Source: Iris pallida (Eukaryota > Streptophyta > Magnoliopsida > Asparagales > Iridaceae). From it: 64,000 nt of DNA. A program made the position numbers and the translations under genes. The notes below the pieces were generated by a model, which searched no databases, was not told where the DNA came from, and was given only the letters and a program-made list of their open reading frames with translations. Where the stretch lies: contig JANAVB010009598.1 of NCBI GenBank assembly GCA_029216955.1, forward strand, positions 28,232,706 through 28,296,705. The letters run 5' to 3'. Positions 1 to 12,905 of the stretch are shown in pieces; the first letter of the stretch is position 1, and each line of letters begins with the position of its first letter.

Positions 1-3000
1 CAATAGTCAAGGTAAGTACTCACAATCTATAGAATGTCAAAGTCAAGTCATACTCAAGTCATGTCAAGCCAAGTCAAGTTATAATCAAGTCGAGGGAATC
101 ATGGTGTAGGACTAGACGACTCTATCAAGGAATACATATGAAACTAACACAGTGTAACAGATAGAACTATCATAACAGAAAGGAACAAGAATATGCAGAC
201 AACTAGAAACATGTAAAGTAAAACTATAACAGGATGAGTGAACTAGACATGGAATAAAGCAATCACGAATGTAAGGAAAAGAACAGCAGTGAGATAATGA
301 ACATGCATATAAATTGTATTGTATAAGTTGGCAAGGTATACTTGCCTATGGTCCTGAGCTGTGAGTACTGATCGAGAGCTGACTCAGAGTCCAAGTAACC
401 TGTTATATGTATTAAGTCTAAATTACCACATGAACTAAACAAAATAAGCTATTTTGAATCATTGTTAATTACCCCATACATTCTTAGTGGCCTCAAATGG
501 CTTGGGTGGTCTATTTAATGGTTTGCTAGCTCACACCCGTATTCCCTACACATGTCCTTAACTATGTATGATACCAACCGTACTGTGCTAAGTAACTAGG
601 ACATGCAACTCTAGTTTTCCCCTATGGCAAGTTTACTATGGAGTCAAGGTGTCAAGTGTCAAACTAGTATAAATGGGCAATGTCATTAGTATTGCCTACT
701 GCCTAGTACAACCTGATGCCAAGGAAGTTAACACAAAGTGAACATAAGGCAAGTGTCAACTGACCAATTAGCATGTCTGATATAAGTCAAAATTGGTATT
801 TACTAAGGATCAATAACACACACACCACCACAACCCTATTATCCCACATCCAATACCAAATCGAGCCCTCCTCCATGCTGTAGTCTACTATTTTTCTCTC
901 TTATTACCAACCATATACACAATAATGCAATGTGCCCAGGCTGGTACCCTATACCACCTGGTTTCAGTTTTCCATACATCTAATACCACAAGGACTCACC
1001 TATTACTGACACTATGACCTCACCTAGGTTTGAAGACACAAGTACATGGGCACCCTCCTCTGGTCATTTAATCAGTTACTCCTTGGGTCAGAGTAGGTTA
1101 CTCCCATTTGATGTCCCTATGATATTAACTATACTCTCCTTAACTGCCTTCTCTTATTTAATATTAACAGTAGTCTTCTAGCACTCTAACTTTATGTCTT
1201 TGCTTGTCAGTTAGTTGTACCTCCACTTCACTCATCTGCTATTCCCTTTTTATAACTGGGAACACCCATATAATCTTGTAACCTAGGATGCAATTCATGT
1301 ATCAGAGGTTCGTTATACGATATGCAAACCTGTGACACAGCAGGGACATTCCATTGCAAGGGTCCTATCATTTCATTCAAATTTCTACCTGGTGTTACCT
1401 ATTCTTATTGGAAGCTTGATGCATCCTGTGCATAATTCAATCTGCATTAGCCTCCTCCTTTCTTACCATTTACTAGTACCATTACCATTACCTCGAGGAA
1501 TCGGAGAGGGAGAAATAAGAACAGCAATGGTGGTGGCAGCAATCTATATAGTCAGGTTGTCTAAAGTGCCAGGTATTTAAGGAAATGACTAAGTGATGGT
1601 AGTATCAGTGTTCAACCCAGTCATCAATTATAATATCCAATACTATGTATCAGATCCGGTAACATGTGTATATGCTGAACAATGCAATCAATAAGAGTGA
1701 AGATTGATACAGGGTGGCCTAATGCTAAGAATCAGTCACTAAGGGGTCTAATAGGGGTGGGGCAACTGGTGTAAGTTATTGGCTGTTGCTCCCCCTTACC
1801 TTCGACACAATGGTACTTGGCCTATATATAGACTGTCCTGTTAGGATAATCTAGGCACCACTCCTATTTACTCGTCTGCTACCAAGCATAAAGCATCCCT
1901 ATAACTGATATGTACTCCTAACCCACTGGATTGAGACGAATCGTTCCTAACCTCTGGTACGGTCTGTGGGGCCAACACCCAACTCCTCTAACATTAGGAT
2001 GCTCCCCATATTATTGTATATATTGTGACTGTAAGGTCTGACCCATGTCTCAAGCAACCGGATTCAGGGGTATACCTGAACGATTGTGCTACCCATTTGT
2101 CTATTAGATGTGGTCCTGTTTCCCTAATGCAACTGCTGCAGCCTATGTGCTGATGCAAGATGGTGTCATGCGAACGGATATATAAATGTATCCGTGTGTG
2201 AACTGATACATCCGTATATAAGGCTATAAAGTGGACATGGTATGGGTTTGGACTGATTTAACCAATACAACCAAGGGAATTATAATCCACCATAGATCAA
2301 ATCACGGACAAGTTGATACCATCCTCATATAATCTACCATAACCCAACAATCAAGATTCATCACATCGTATATATTTGCATCTACATATAGAAGCAAAGT
2401 CCTTGTTATGGTTTACTTTTAAAATAGTTATAATTCATCATAGATATCTGCATAAACTATCTAAGAAGAAAGATGCATAAGTTATCCTATGAGTACTGTC
2501 ACGATACTCTATTATAAAATGCCAATTTAGATAATAAATAACAATTGTTGCCATCTGATTAGTCTGTTGTATCTCGGCTGTCCTAATTTCCTACTATTCG
2601 AGGGGAAAAACACATATACTGAGTTGTTTCTATAGGTTTATGGTGTACTCGTGTTTAGGAAAAATAACATATAAGGCATAGACTCGGGTTGAGGCTCTGC
2701 ATTAATTTTGCACTTCGATTACTCTCAGGGCTCCTAGAACAGAGAATACCCTCCCTATTAAATTCTTCTTAGGCATATAATCGAGTTCCTACTGTATACA
2801 ATTTGGAAACTGAAAGTTGAAGCTGAATTTGCACTTACTGGATGGTTTGGCTGTGTTCGAACGATTCCTCAATCCTCGTGTTGATCCTTGCGGTGGAGGA
2901 GCGGTTCTTCAGGTTTCGTAGAAAAGGGGATCGGCTACTGCTATATGTTTATATAGGCTAGGGTTTTCAATTCGGTTTTAGATAGGAATCCCAGTTTTAG

Positions 3001-3035
3001 ATAGGATTTCCTCTATCCAAATCGAGTTTGGATGG
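1..3035 (-). other. Gene-free flank, probable remnant of a minus-strand long LTR
   Basis: No coding region is supported; the longest open frames are short and resemble nothing I recognise. Two landmarks match the long-LTR family elsewhere in the window when read on the minus strand: a TATA box at 2948-2955, and at 339-348 a TAGGCAAGTA word equivalent to the CAGGC(A/G)AGTA word in the other long LTRs. This suggests an older, diverged LTR of that family, interrupted at 3035 by element C. Its ends are not visible, so the assignment is inference. Confidence 0.4.
2948..2955 (-). promoter_or_regulatory. TATA box of LTR-like flank
   Basis: TATATAAA on the minus strand, about 80 bases inside the flank next to element C. 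Its place relative to the downstream GC-donor-like word at 339-348 is like that in the C LTR, where TATA also lies well upstream of that word. Confidence 0.35.
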
Positions 3036-3550
3036 TGTCACGACCCGCACCCGTTTTTTTTTTTTTTTTATAACGGATACGAGATGTGTCCAAGCCAGCC
3101 TACGCCGCAGTGTCGGCGGTAGAACGCTGTCACAGCCATGAAGATCATAATCACAAAGATGCTCATTCACCTAATTAATTTAATTTACAATGATCACAAG
3201 CTTTACATTTGCAGGAAAATATAAACTTGTACAAATATTGAATGACTATAACTTGACTATCTAACTAGTCTTCTAGGCTCGTCTGCAAGTATTCCCGTCA
3301 CTCCCCAAGCTAAGTGAATCCACGGCTAACCTGAAAATGTTGGTTTCCAGTCAGGAATGGAACGAGCACAATCCACTGAATGCAATTTCAAATAAAGAAA
3401 ATGACTATAAATAAAGGTTAGACATCAATTATGAGTTTTGAAAATAAACAGGAAATACAGAAAACTAATAGTAAATAAATAGACACAACAGACTTTCCCC
3501 AACTGTTAGAAGTACCTTTGATATGTGATCGGTCTCGGGACAATTATGCG

Positions 3551-3788
3551 ACACTGTCTACACTGTCTAAAGTTACACTGTCTACACTGTCTAAGTTACA
3601 CTGTCTAAAGTTACACTGTCTACAACAAATATTAAAATAAAGAAACACTGTCTACAAAAATAATAATCATGATCTACACAATTTACATGCAGTAATAATC
3701 ATGGTCTACACTGTCTACTTTGCAATAAATAAATCACTGTCTACACTGTCTACTTTGCAATAATAAATCACTGTCTACACTGTCTAAG
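3551..3788. repeat. ACTGTCTA short tandem/dispersed array in C LTR
   Basis: The word ACTGTCTA(C/A) occurs many times, alone or in tandem pairs, separated by AT-rich spacers. The same array is in the right LTR at 10891-11126, where it is one 9-bp unit longer, a rare indel between otherwise almost identical LTRs. Confidence 0.85.
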
Positions 3789-3916
3789 GTCAGATCACAC
3801 ATCCTTGATACTTCTCATTCCTGACTCAACAATTTATAATAGAAAATAATCACATAAACAATGACTAATCAATGAAATATAGTAAAGATCAATATCGAAA
3901 TGCAAATAATAAACTG

Positions 3917-3926
3917 TACTCGCCTG
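3917..3926 (-). promoter_or_regulatory. GC-type splice-donor-like word in C LTR
   Basis: On the minus strand this reads CAG|GCGAGTA, matching a GC-AG intron donor. About 590 bases downstream (3331-3356) lies TTCCTGAC followed 20 nt later by TTTTCAG, like a branch site and acceptor. The right LTR has the same pair (donor at 11256-11265). The motif recurs in the other long LTRs. Splicing itself is not shown. Confidence 0.4.
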
Positions 3927-5170
3927 TGGTCCTTTGCTAGTGAAACCGACAATCTGAACTACTCAATGTGCCACTATAGTCAAAACCCGTACAACAGTCC
4001 CCGGAAGCTGAAATAGACAATACCAATGATCTCAGAATAGTCAATTTAGCTAGGATTGCCTGTCCTTAAGTCCAATTCTGGACACAGGGGCAAAACGGTA
4101 ATTTCGGGCCAAAACGATGTCCGCCGTTGGACCCGCTTTGCTCCGAAAAGCGTGCCAGAGTCAATGGTCTCTAAAGTCGTCAAACTACATGTCTACGGAT
4201 CTAGTTTTCCGATACGAACCCAACCGTATGTCCAAAGTTGGATTCTGGCGGGCCGTGCACAAAATCGCCCGTTGAGTGGGACCGTGGGGCCCGCAAAACG
4301 ACGATTTTATCAACGGTCTCAGAATCGGACCAAACTTGGCATACATGACCAGAAAAACGATACGGTCCTGTTGGCGCAATTTTCGTCTCGATCTGACGAG
4401 CGTGCACAAAGTTATGACTGAATTTGCATTGGACGGATACGGGGCGATTTCGACGGATACACGTCGAATTCGTCGCGCGCACGCGACCAATTTGAATTCC
4501 GTCAAAGCCCACACGACTACAAAGTTGTTACGCAGCTTTCGATGTCTTCGGTGCGCGACCACGTCGCCTCGATTAGCGTGACGCACGTCGTGTGGAACAA
4601 TTTTCATGTTTTAAAAACAGGTTTTTAGGAAACTTTGGGATTCGATTTCTCGACGCTCAGTCGATGAATTCAAATTCCGCAAGAAGGGATTCGAAGCCCT
4701 ACATGTTGTCTAAAATTGTGTTCAGGTGGAATTTCTAGATGGTTGCTGGATTGATCAGAAACGATCCTCAAAGGTGGGTGATTGGACTGCCCAGTTTCGC
4801 TGTTTGCGACAGGTTTTTCGGGGTTTTCAACTCGATTTCTTTCGAGTCTCGCGTCCCTAGAATTTAAACTAATTAATGGAAATTAAAGGTGGTTATATTG
4901 TGGTCGTACCTGAGCAACCGGTTCGACGTTTCGTTAACCGAGGAGGGAGAAATCTCCACGCGAAGTCGACTCCCTCGCAGCACTACTGCTGTCGCTTCCT
5001 GTTGGTTGCGCGCGCTCGCGCGCGCTGTACGGTGGCTCCGGCCGGCCGGCCTGCCACCGGCGGCGTGCGGCGGCGACGCGCGGGGTCGCCCAGACGTGGT
5101 GGTGGCGCAGGTGTTGGAGGAGGCGGCGTTTGCTAGGGTTAATTTGGTCGATCCTTCTCTTTGCGTTTGC

Positions 5171-5176
5171 TTTATA
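5171..5176 (-). promoter_or_regulatory. TATA box of C LTR (left copy)
   Basis: TGCATATAAAG on the minus strand at the edge of the CpG-rich stretch, followed by a leader-like sequence. The right LTR has the same box at 12510-12515, which would drive the full-length element transcript. It places U3 at roughly 780 bp and leaves a very long R-U5 of about 2.1 kb. Confidence 0.55.
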
Positions 5177-5505
5177 TGCAGGGGTTACTCGGGTTCGTTT
5201 TGTTGGCCGAGCGGACATCTGAGAAAGCACGGTTGGGCTTCGGTTTTAGCCTGTGGCCCAGTGGGGAGTTAAAGCTCGGTTTGGGTTTTATTATTGCTGG
5301 TCATACATGAGCGGTTGTGGGCTGTTCGGTTAACAGCAGGTTTGAGTTCGGGTATGGAGGATGGGCTCGGCTTGGAACATTAAGCGTGGGTTGGGCTCGG
5401 GAATGCTTCTTATGCCTCACTATTACATATATAATATATATATTATATATATATATACACTATACATTATACCTATATATATTTTAGATATGTATTCACA
5501 TACAC

Positions 5506-5508
<3 letters not shown>

Positions 5509-5569
<61 letters not shown>
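5509..5569. repeat. (TA)n microsatellite in C LTR
   Basis: Uninterrupted TA dinucleotides within a wider AT-rich block, followed at about 5641 by a CT run. The right LTR carries a shorter array at 12845-12898; this length difference is most of the divergence between the two LTRs here. Confidence 0.95.
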
Positions 5570-5572
<3 letters not shown>

Positions 5573-5640
5573 ATATATTATACACATATATATATTCGTA
5601 CACGTATAATTATCTATACACATATTGCTAATTCTATTAC

Positions 5641-5674
<34 letters not shown>

Positions 5675-5922
5675 CTATATATATTCATCTATATATATAC
5701 ATACATATATAAACACACATACATTATACTTATTAGACAAATAATAATATAACCAATACAATAATAATATAAAAATATTAATATACAACTAAAATAAATC
5801 ATACTTGAATTTACTTGTACATTTGTATGTACAATACTTCATATCAAAACAAATGAATAATACTTAAATAAAATAAACAATTTAGCTTAAAAATAAATAG
5901 TTAAGAAGTTTGGGGGTTTACA

Positions 5923-5935
5923 TCCTACCCACCTT
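5923..5935 (-). promoter_or_regulatory. Polypurine tract of element C
   Basis: AAGGTGGGTAGGA on the minus strand directly abuts the 3' LTR start TGTAAACCC. Position and purine bias fit the plus-strand primer of reverse transcription. Confidence 0.6.
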
Positions 5936-8900
5936 AGAGTAATTTCGTCCTCGAAATTTAGGGTCAACTTCCATTTCTTTATTCTCCCCCTATCTGATCA
6001 CCCTATGCTAAATCCATAAATCGATGTATCGAATATACCCTTGCAACTCGTCAATAGTTGATCACAAAATTTACTAATGTTACATTTCTAATCCTCCAAT
6101 GCCAGAGTTCTTCAGTCTGTAATTGTAACAACCCCCTCCGATCCTTTAGGTTAAGTTCTCAAAGTTTAACACCAAGAGTGAAGGCCTCAAGTTTGGTTAT
6201 TTTCATCATTCTCGACAACTTCTATAAACTTGTATTGCTAGTCGTCCTAGAAGCTTGCTGAACTCAATAAACCCCATGAAATTTCAACCCTTACCACCAT
6301 TTACTATAATCCTAATCATTATCCTGGAACTTTTTATCACTCGTACTTATGCAGTTCCATCGTAACAATCCTCTGAGATTGAAAATCTTCTCATCGAAAT
6401 TTTTATTTCAACAATAATCTTTCTACTACCATTTTGGTCTCTAGCAATATAATCATCAAAATCCCAGTCTGCTAACTTCTATCAATACTTTCAACAAAAA
6501 TTTGATCACCAAGAACCAGATAGGTGATTCGGAACATATAACCATCTTAACTACGCTATTCCATCAAAACATCAAATTCTCAATAGATTCTATCCTCTAA
6601 AGAATATATATTTATTTTTTTATTTTATTTTTTCCAAATATAATAAACTTCATCAATGTTCTTCACAATTAATTAACCACCAAGAGTAAGTCGCGGGAAT
6701 CTCTACCCACCTTTGGTCATACTACTTCCTCAAATTTCATGTCACTAAAACTTTATAATCATCCAACTACATGCAAAAGTTTCTACCAAATCGCTGTCTA
6801 CTGCCTATGGCATCTATAATCCCTTCCTATCTATCAAATAACCCTAACAAGCAACAAATTCACACAAATAGCAAGGAATATTGGTAACTCTAATAAGCAT
6901 GACCATTCTCGCTCCGAAATAGGGAGGACGTGAAGATAAGAAAGAATAATCGAAAGCAAATATGAAAATTCCCAAGGCGGTAGAGGGTATCCCATGAAGC
7001 AGATGAAAGTTTATGAACCACTGACTTATTTGCTAGATTGGCTACTCTAGTCCAGTCACTTGCTACCTCGAAGAACCCTTCGCTACTTAGAGTGGTCTGC
7101 AAATCGTGCAATACATAAGTCTCGTCCTTGAAATCCTAATTCAAACAAGGTTCCATAACAGAACGGACTTTGAGAAATCGAGAGTGTGATCTTTCCGTGG
7201 TTATTTAAACACACAAATAAGGGATATAATTACAATACAAGATCGTATCGCGACTTCTAGGTAGATGGAATAAGGGTTACCAATGACTTCACATTCTAAG
7301 GGATGGAGGCTACATAATCGGTATAGGGACCTATTTCAAACAGTTCGGTCTTATAGCCCAAATATGTGTCTTCAGTGACTTTTGTGTTTAAGTAGCACGA
7401 AAAGACACAATTGACTGACACACTAGTGACGAGTGCGTGGTGGGCTTCAAGTACATCGCAACCATATATTGGGTCAAAAAGTTCGGGTCGAGTTAGAGTC
7501 TCTAATTGTAGTCGGGAAGTGTACCGACATTATGGTAAGGGTTATAGTTAGTCCTTTCTACCTGAAAGTCGTACCATAGAAATAGAGTACAATGGGACGG
7601 GTTTGAGTGGGACATGATATACCTAGATGAAGGTGAACTCGTCTAGATCTTACATATGAAATTTGTTGGAAGGTAACAACTGGTCTTGTGTTCCGAATAT
7701 TAATGACACAGCCGGGGACACAAAATGATCTAAAGGAAAAGTGGAAGTCCAAGGGCACTAATTGTCACCCTAGTGGAAAATCATTCTAGTCAATCGATAA
7801 TCTTCATATACTCCCAAAAATTTTAGGAGACTTACAGTCTACCCACCTTAGTGGCTAGGATATGATTTTAGGAATAAGAGGTTAGAAAAATTCTAATGTC
7901 CGGATATTGTACCTCGATTCTCGGTAATAAAGGACAAGGTACGACGTAACGGAATATGGTAGATATAAGTTAAATCAAAAATTGTTCCTCAATAATTGAA
8001 AAATGAGTGGGTACAAAGACACACGGTCGATAAAATAGAGGACATACATATCCATAGTGTACAAGAGTTATCGACGGGGTAACCAGCTCTAAGGTACAAG
8101 ATTTCTACTACCGAGTCGTGAATTTCCATTTGTGTCAACCCGCCAGACTACCTTCACAAGAGTCGTAGTGATCGTGTATTGCTGTTGACAATTGGTAGAC
8201 AGGGTATTTAAGCTATGGTAATGGCTAAGCTAGTGACTGTGGTGTTCCAACACTAGTAAGGTCTTAATAGTAAAATTTTCATAACTAGGACAATACTTGT
8301 TGGAAACCAATCTCGGGATGAGTGTCTAACATAGTCATGGTAAATGATTGTCCTTACCCTTGTCTATTCATCTTAAGTCTAAACTGTGGCTTTGGTCGAG
8401 GGACGGTTGAGTCAAGGCATAAGGGTTGCTAGTTAAAGCAAGCTCCGAGCAGATAGCTAGAGACTCACGATAATTGGTTTCTTGAGAATAGATAGTCTCC
8501 TAGGTTTTCATTTTGACCTAGGGTAACCCTAATCATTCTCAAATTCCGATGGCTAGAGGGTCCTAATAGTAGTTTGAGGGTCGAGAGAAAATGAGTAATC
8601 TCAAGGCAAGGTTCTAGTCACATGGTTAGCCGATGACAGCTACTCTCGTATATACAACCAACATAGCTATGGGAATACTCCGTATCTCTCTACCAATCTC
8701 GAGTTTTCGTCTTTCCAAATCGGTGAAAGACAAAAACAATAAAGAATTCAAGGGAGATGTTACTGAATACAATTTCGTGATTCAAGGGCGAACATATAAT
8801 TCAAGAGGAATTGTCAATGCAGTCGCAGAAGAGATCTTAGAAACACCTACATCTCACTCCACGTAGGGTAATTAAATAAAGTACGAACCAAATGCATCAT

Positions 8901-10337
8901 GGTTGATCAGACCATAATACACTGATTCTGATTAGACAATATGTTAGCAGGCGTCCCCACTAAACATATGCCTCGAATCAAGCTCGAGAACAGAATGAGC
9001 TTGCAAAACTAGACTGTGATAGCAACATTGGTCAAAAATAGTCAAATTACAGGTATACAAGATTTTTGAAAAGGGGCACAAGTAGTTCGAGTTTAGAGAG
9101 AATCAAAACTTACCTGGTGTTCTTGCTTATACAGTCTTCCTACTATCTTCTTATCCTTAAGGCCTTGGTCGACTAATGGTTTATGGACTTCTGAATTCTA
9201 TATTCTAGGTAAACCTATTAGTGTTAGTCAATTTCCTCGCCAATACGTCACAAGACTACGGCAGGCTCGGCTGGGAGACATGTTATCCAACTTATAAAAC
9301 TTCCACTAATATTGGCTTTGGATCTTATGGGACATACATGGCATTGTTCTATCGTCCATAGTATCCTGAACTTGTAATCTCGTCTGGAATCATTTCACCG
9401 AGGATCATGCCCTGCCCGTATACTCTGGCTGTGGTAAACCCTTGGTTTCGTGATTCAGATGTGATATGTTATCCGATACTCTTCCTCATATTGACACAAG
9501 GGTGACTACGGTCAAAGGGGACCGCTAGCTATAGTTTAGCCATATTCTATAACCTATAATTTTCCTTAAAAAATTCAACTCTAGGGTCGTGTCTCGCCAG
9601 TGCGCTGCTGGCTGTAGTGTACCCATAGTCTTCATAATTCAAATAAATGGCGACAGTGCGCTGCTGTCCTGCCATTATGAGTTAACTAATATTCCTTTAA
9701 CTACATATGTAAAACTCATGAGCTTCTAGAGGTTTAAGCAAGTCGACTATGAGATAAAGCGTAGGTATCTATCAGTCACAACCCTTAAAATAAAAGGTGA
9801 ACAGGGAGGAAATAACTGAAGACAAAGAAATACAAACATTCTAACTATTCTATGTGTATTCAAGCCTTTGAGGAAAAACTTGAATCGAAACTAACTCGAG
9901 ATTCGCATATGGATAACCCAATCAGAAATAATAATTCCTGGGGCAAAATAGGAACTAAATAGGCAATTTGGACTAAATATGAGGATGATATCTAAGAGGC
10001 AAGGAGAAGGATTTATTCAATTTATCAGGGTTAGATCATTAATACTAGGAAGCCATGTCTCACCAAGTGAATAATCTATCCACATTGGATCTTATCGTCA
10101 TATCAAGGGGTAATAGTGTACCTATAAGTGTCTGACACTCTATCAAAATTAATAACTCTTTATCTATATTGCATGGCCTAGACTACCCATCATAAATTTC
10201 TATAAGGGACTCCTAGTCCTAGTCATTCTCGTAAATTAAATTAATTTCCAATTCGTGAATGAGCATTTCTAGTCGCAGGCTCGCAATAGTACGACTAACT
10301 TAAGTACTATCACGAGTTCGCATGATTTGCGAAAACT

Positions 10338-10355
10338 GACCTGCATGGGCCACCA
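10338..10355 (-). promoter_or_regulatory. Primer-binding site of element C (tRNA-Ile type)
   Basis: The plus strand reads GACCTGCATGGGCCACCA, which looks like the 3' end of a tRNA including CCA. From memory it matches plant tRNA-Ile(AAU), whose acceptor begins GGCCCAT. The minus-strand complement TGGTGGCCCATGCAGGTC would be the primer site, 8 nt from the 5' LTR. Only 18 nt are present, so it is not a tRNA gene. The same site occurs at 41976-41993. Confidence 0.75.
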
Positions 10356-10363
10356 CAAAAACT

Positions 10364-12840
10364 TGTCACGACCCGCACCCGTTTTTTTTTTTTTTTTTTA
10401 TAACGGATACGAGACGTGTCCAAGCCAGCCTACGCCGCAGTGTCGGCGGTAGAACGCTGTCACAGCCATGAAGATCATAATCACAAAGATGCTCATTCAC
10501 CTAATTAATTTAATTTACAATGATCACAAGCTTTACATTTGCAGGAAAATATAAACTTGTACAAATATTGAATGACTATAACTTGACTATCTAACTAGTC
10601 TTCTAGGCTCGTCTGCAAGTATTCCCGTCACTCCCCAAGCTAAGTGAATCCACGGCTAACCTGAAAATGTTGGTTTCCAGTCAGGAATGGAACGAGCACA
10701 ATCCACTGAATGCAATTTCAAATAAAGAAAATGACTATAAACAAAGGTTAGACATCAATTATGAGTTTTGAAAATAAACAGGAAATACAGAAAACTAATA
10801 GTAAATAAATAGACACAACAGACTTTCCCCAACTGTTAGAAGTACCTTTGATATGTGATCGGTCTCGGGACAATTATGCGACACTGTCTACACTGTCTAA
10901 AGTTACACTGTCTACACTGTCTAAGTTACACTGTCTAAAGTTACACTGTCTACAACAAATATTAAAATAAAGAAACACTGTCTACAAAAATAATAATCAT
11001 GATCTACACAATTTACATGCAGTAATAATCATGGTCTACACTGTCTACTTTGCAATAAATAAATCACTGTCTACACTGTCTACTTTGCAATAATAAATCA
11101 CTGTCTACACTGTCTACACTGTCTAAGGTCAGATCACACATCCTTGATACTTCTCATTCCCGACTCAACAATTTATAATAGAAAATAATCACATAAACAA
11201 TGACTAATCAATAAAATATAGTAAAGATCAATATCGAAATGCAAACAATAAACTGTACTCGCCTGTGGTCCTTTGCTAGTGAAACCGACAATCTGAACTA
11301 CTCAATGTGCCACTATAGTCAAAACCCGTACAACAGTCCCCGGAAGCTGAAATAGACAATACCAATGATCTCAGAATAGTCAATTTAGCTAGGATTGCCT
11401 GTCCTTAAGTTCAATTCTGGACACAGGGGCAAAACGGTAATTTCGGGCCAAAACGATGTCCGCCGTTGGACCCGCTTTGCTCCGAAAAGCGTGCCAGAGT
11501 CAACGGTCTCTAAAGTCGTCAAACTATATGTCTACGGATCCAGTTTTCCGATACGAACCCAACCGTATGTCCAAAGTTGGATTCTGGCGGGCCGTGCACA
11601 AAATCGCCCGTTGAGTGGGACCGTGGGGCCCGCAAAACGACGATTTTATCAACGGTCTCAGAATCGGACCAAACTTGGCATACATGACCAGAAAAACGAT
11701 ACGGTCCTGTTGGCGCAAGTTTCGTCTCGATCTGACGAGCGTGCACAAAGTTATGACTGAATTTGCATTGGACGGATACGGGGCGATTTCGACGGATACG
11801 CGTCGAATTCGTCGCGCACACGCGACCAATTTGAATTCCGTCAAAGCCCACACGACTACGAAGCTGTTACGCAGCTTTCGATGTCTTCGGTGCGCGACCA
11901 CGTCGCCTCGATTAGCGTGACGCACGTCGTGTGGAACAATTTTCAAGTTTTAAAAACAGCTTTTTAGGAAACTTTGGGATTCGATTTCTCGACGCTCAGT
12001 CGATGAATTCAAATTCCGCAAGAAGGGATTCGAAGCCCTACATGTTGTCTAAAATTGTGTTCAGGTGGAATTTCTAGATGGTTGCTGGATTGATCAGAAA
12101 CGATCCTCAAAGGTGGGTGATTGGACTGCCCAGTTTCGCTGTTTGCGACAGGTTTTTCGGGGTTTTCAACTCGATTTCTTTCGAGTCTCGCGTCCCTAGA
12201 ATTTAAACTAATTAATGGGAATTAAAGGTGGTTATATTGTGGTCGTACCTGAGCAACCGGTTCGACGTTTCGTCAACCGAGGAGGGAGAAATCTCCACGC
12301 GAAGTCGACTCCCTCGCAGCACTACTGCTGTCGCTTCCTGTTGGTTGCGCGCGCTCGCGCGCGCTGTACGGTGGCTTCGGCCGGCCGGCCTGCCACCGGC
12401 GGCGTGCAGCGGCGACGCGCGGGGTCGCCCAGACGTGGTGGTGGCGCAGGTGTTGGAGGAGGCGGCGTTTGCTAGGGTTAATTTGGTCGATCCTTCTCTT
12501 TGCGTTTGCTTTATATGCAGGGGTTACTCGGGTTCGTTTTGTTGGCCGAGCGGACATCTGAGAAAGCACGGTTGGGCTTCGGTTTTAGCCTGTGGCCCAG
12601 TGGGGAGTTAAAGCTCGGTTTGGGTTTTATTATTGCTGGTCATACATGAGCGGTTGTGGGCTGTTCGGTTAACAGCAGGTTTGAGTTCGGGTATGGAGGA
12701 TGGGCTCGGCTTGGAACATTAAGCGTGGGTTGGGCTCGGGAATGCTTCTTATGCCTCACTATTACATATATAATATATATATTATATATATATATACACT
12801 ATACATTATACCTATATATATTTTAGATATGTATTCACAT

Positions 12841-12905
<65 letters not shown>

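Larger units (their letters stand above)
3036..5922 (-). repeat. Element C 3' LTR (left copy)
   Basis: Begins TGTCACGACCCG and ends GGGTTTACA on the plus strand. Contents from left to right: a conserved terminal block, an ACTGTCTA repeat array, a CpG-rich stretch (about 4060-5280), TA and CT microsatellites, and an AT-rich end. Open frames of 80-140 codons occur on both strands in the CpG-rich stretch, but they recur in the other LTR simply because the LTRs are duplicates, and none resembles a known protein. Confidence 0.93.
5923..10363 (-). other. Element C internal region, noncoding
   Basis: 4.4 kb between the LTRs. I looked on both strands for the aspartic protease, RT (YVDD-like), RNase H and integrase signatures that are clear in A and B, and found none. 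Open frames are at most about 80 codons (for example 8633-8866) and have no recognisable composition or motif. The word CTACCCACCTT, part of the polypurine tract in the element's own orientation, recurs at 6703-6713 and 7839-7849. A repeated AGTGCGCTGCTG word lies near 9600-9660. Confidence 0.85.

Noticed and set aside
1332..1580. 82-codon frame in the left flank
   Set aside because: Composition is unremarkable and no domain is visible; probably chance.
4056..5272. Several open frames of 80-140 codons on both strands in the C LTR, repeated at 11395-12611
   Set aside because: The recurrence is explained by LTR duplication. The region is CpG-rich, so chance frames are long, several overlap on both strands, and none resembles a known protein.
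5361..5623. Open frames rich in Tyr-Ile across the TA microsatellite (also 12700-12950, 42756-42992, 52826-53170)
   Set aside because: Translation of simple TA repeat; not genes.
8633..8866. 77-codon frame in the C interior
   Set aside because: No motif, no promoter context, surrounded by noncoding sequence; not supported.
10338..10355. tRNA-Ile-like sequence
   Set aside because: Only the 18-nt 3' end is present, adjacent to an LTR; it is a primer-binding site, not a tRNA gene.
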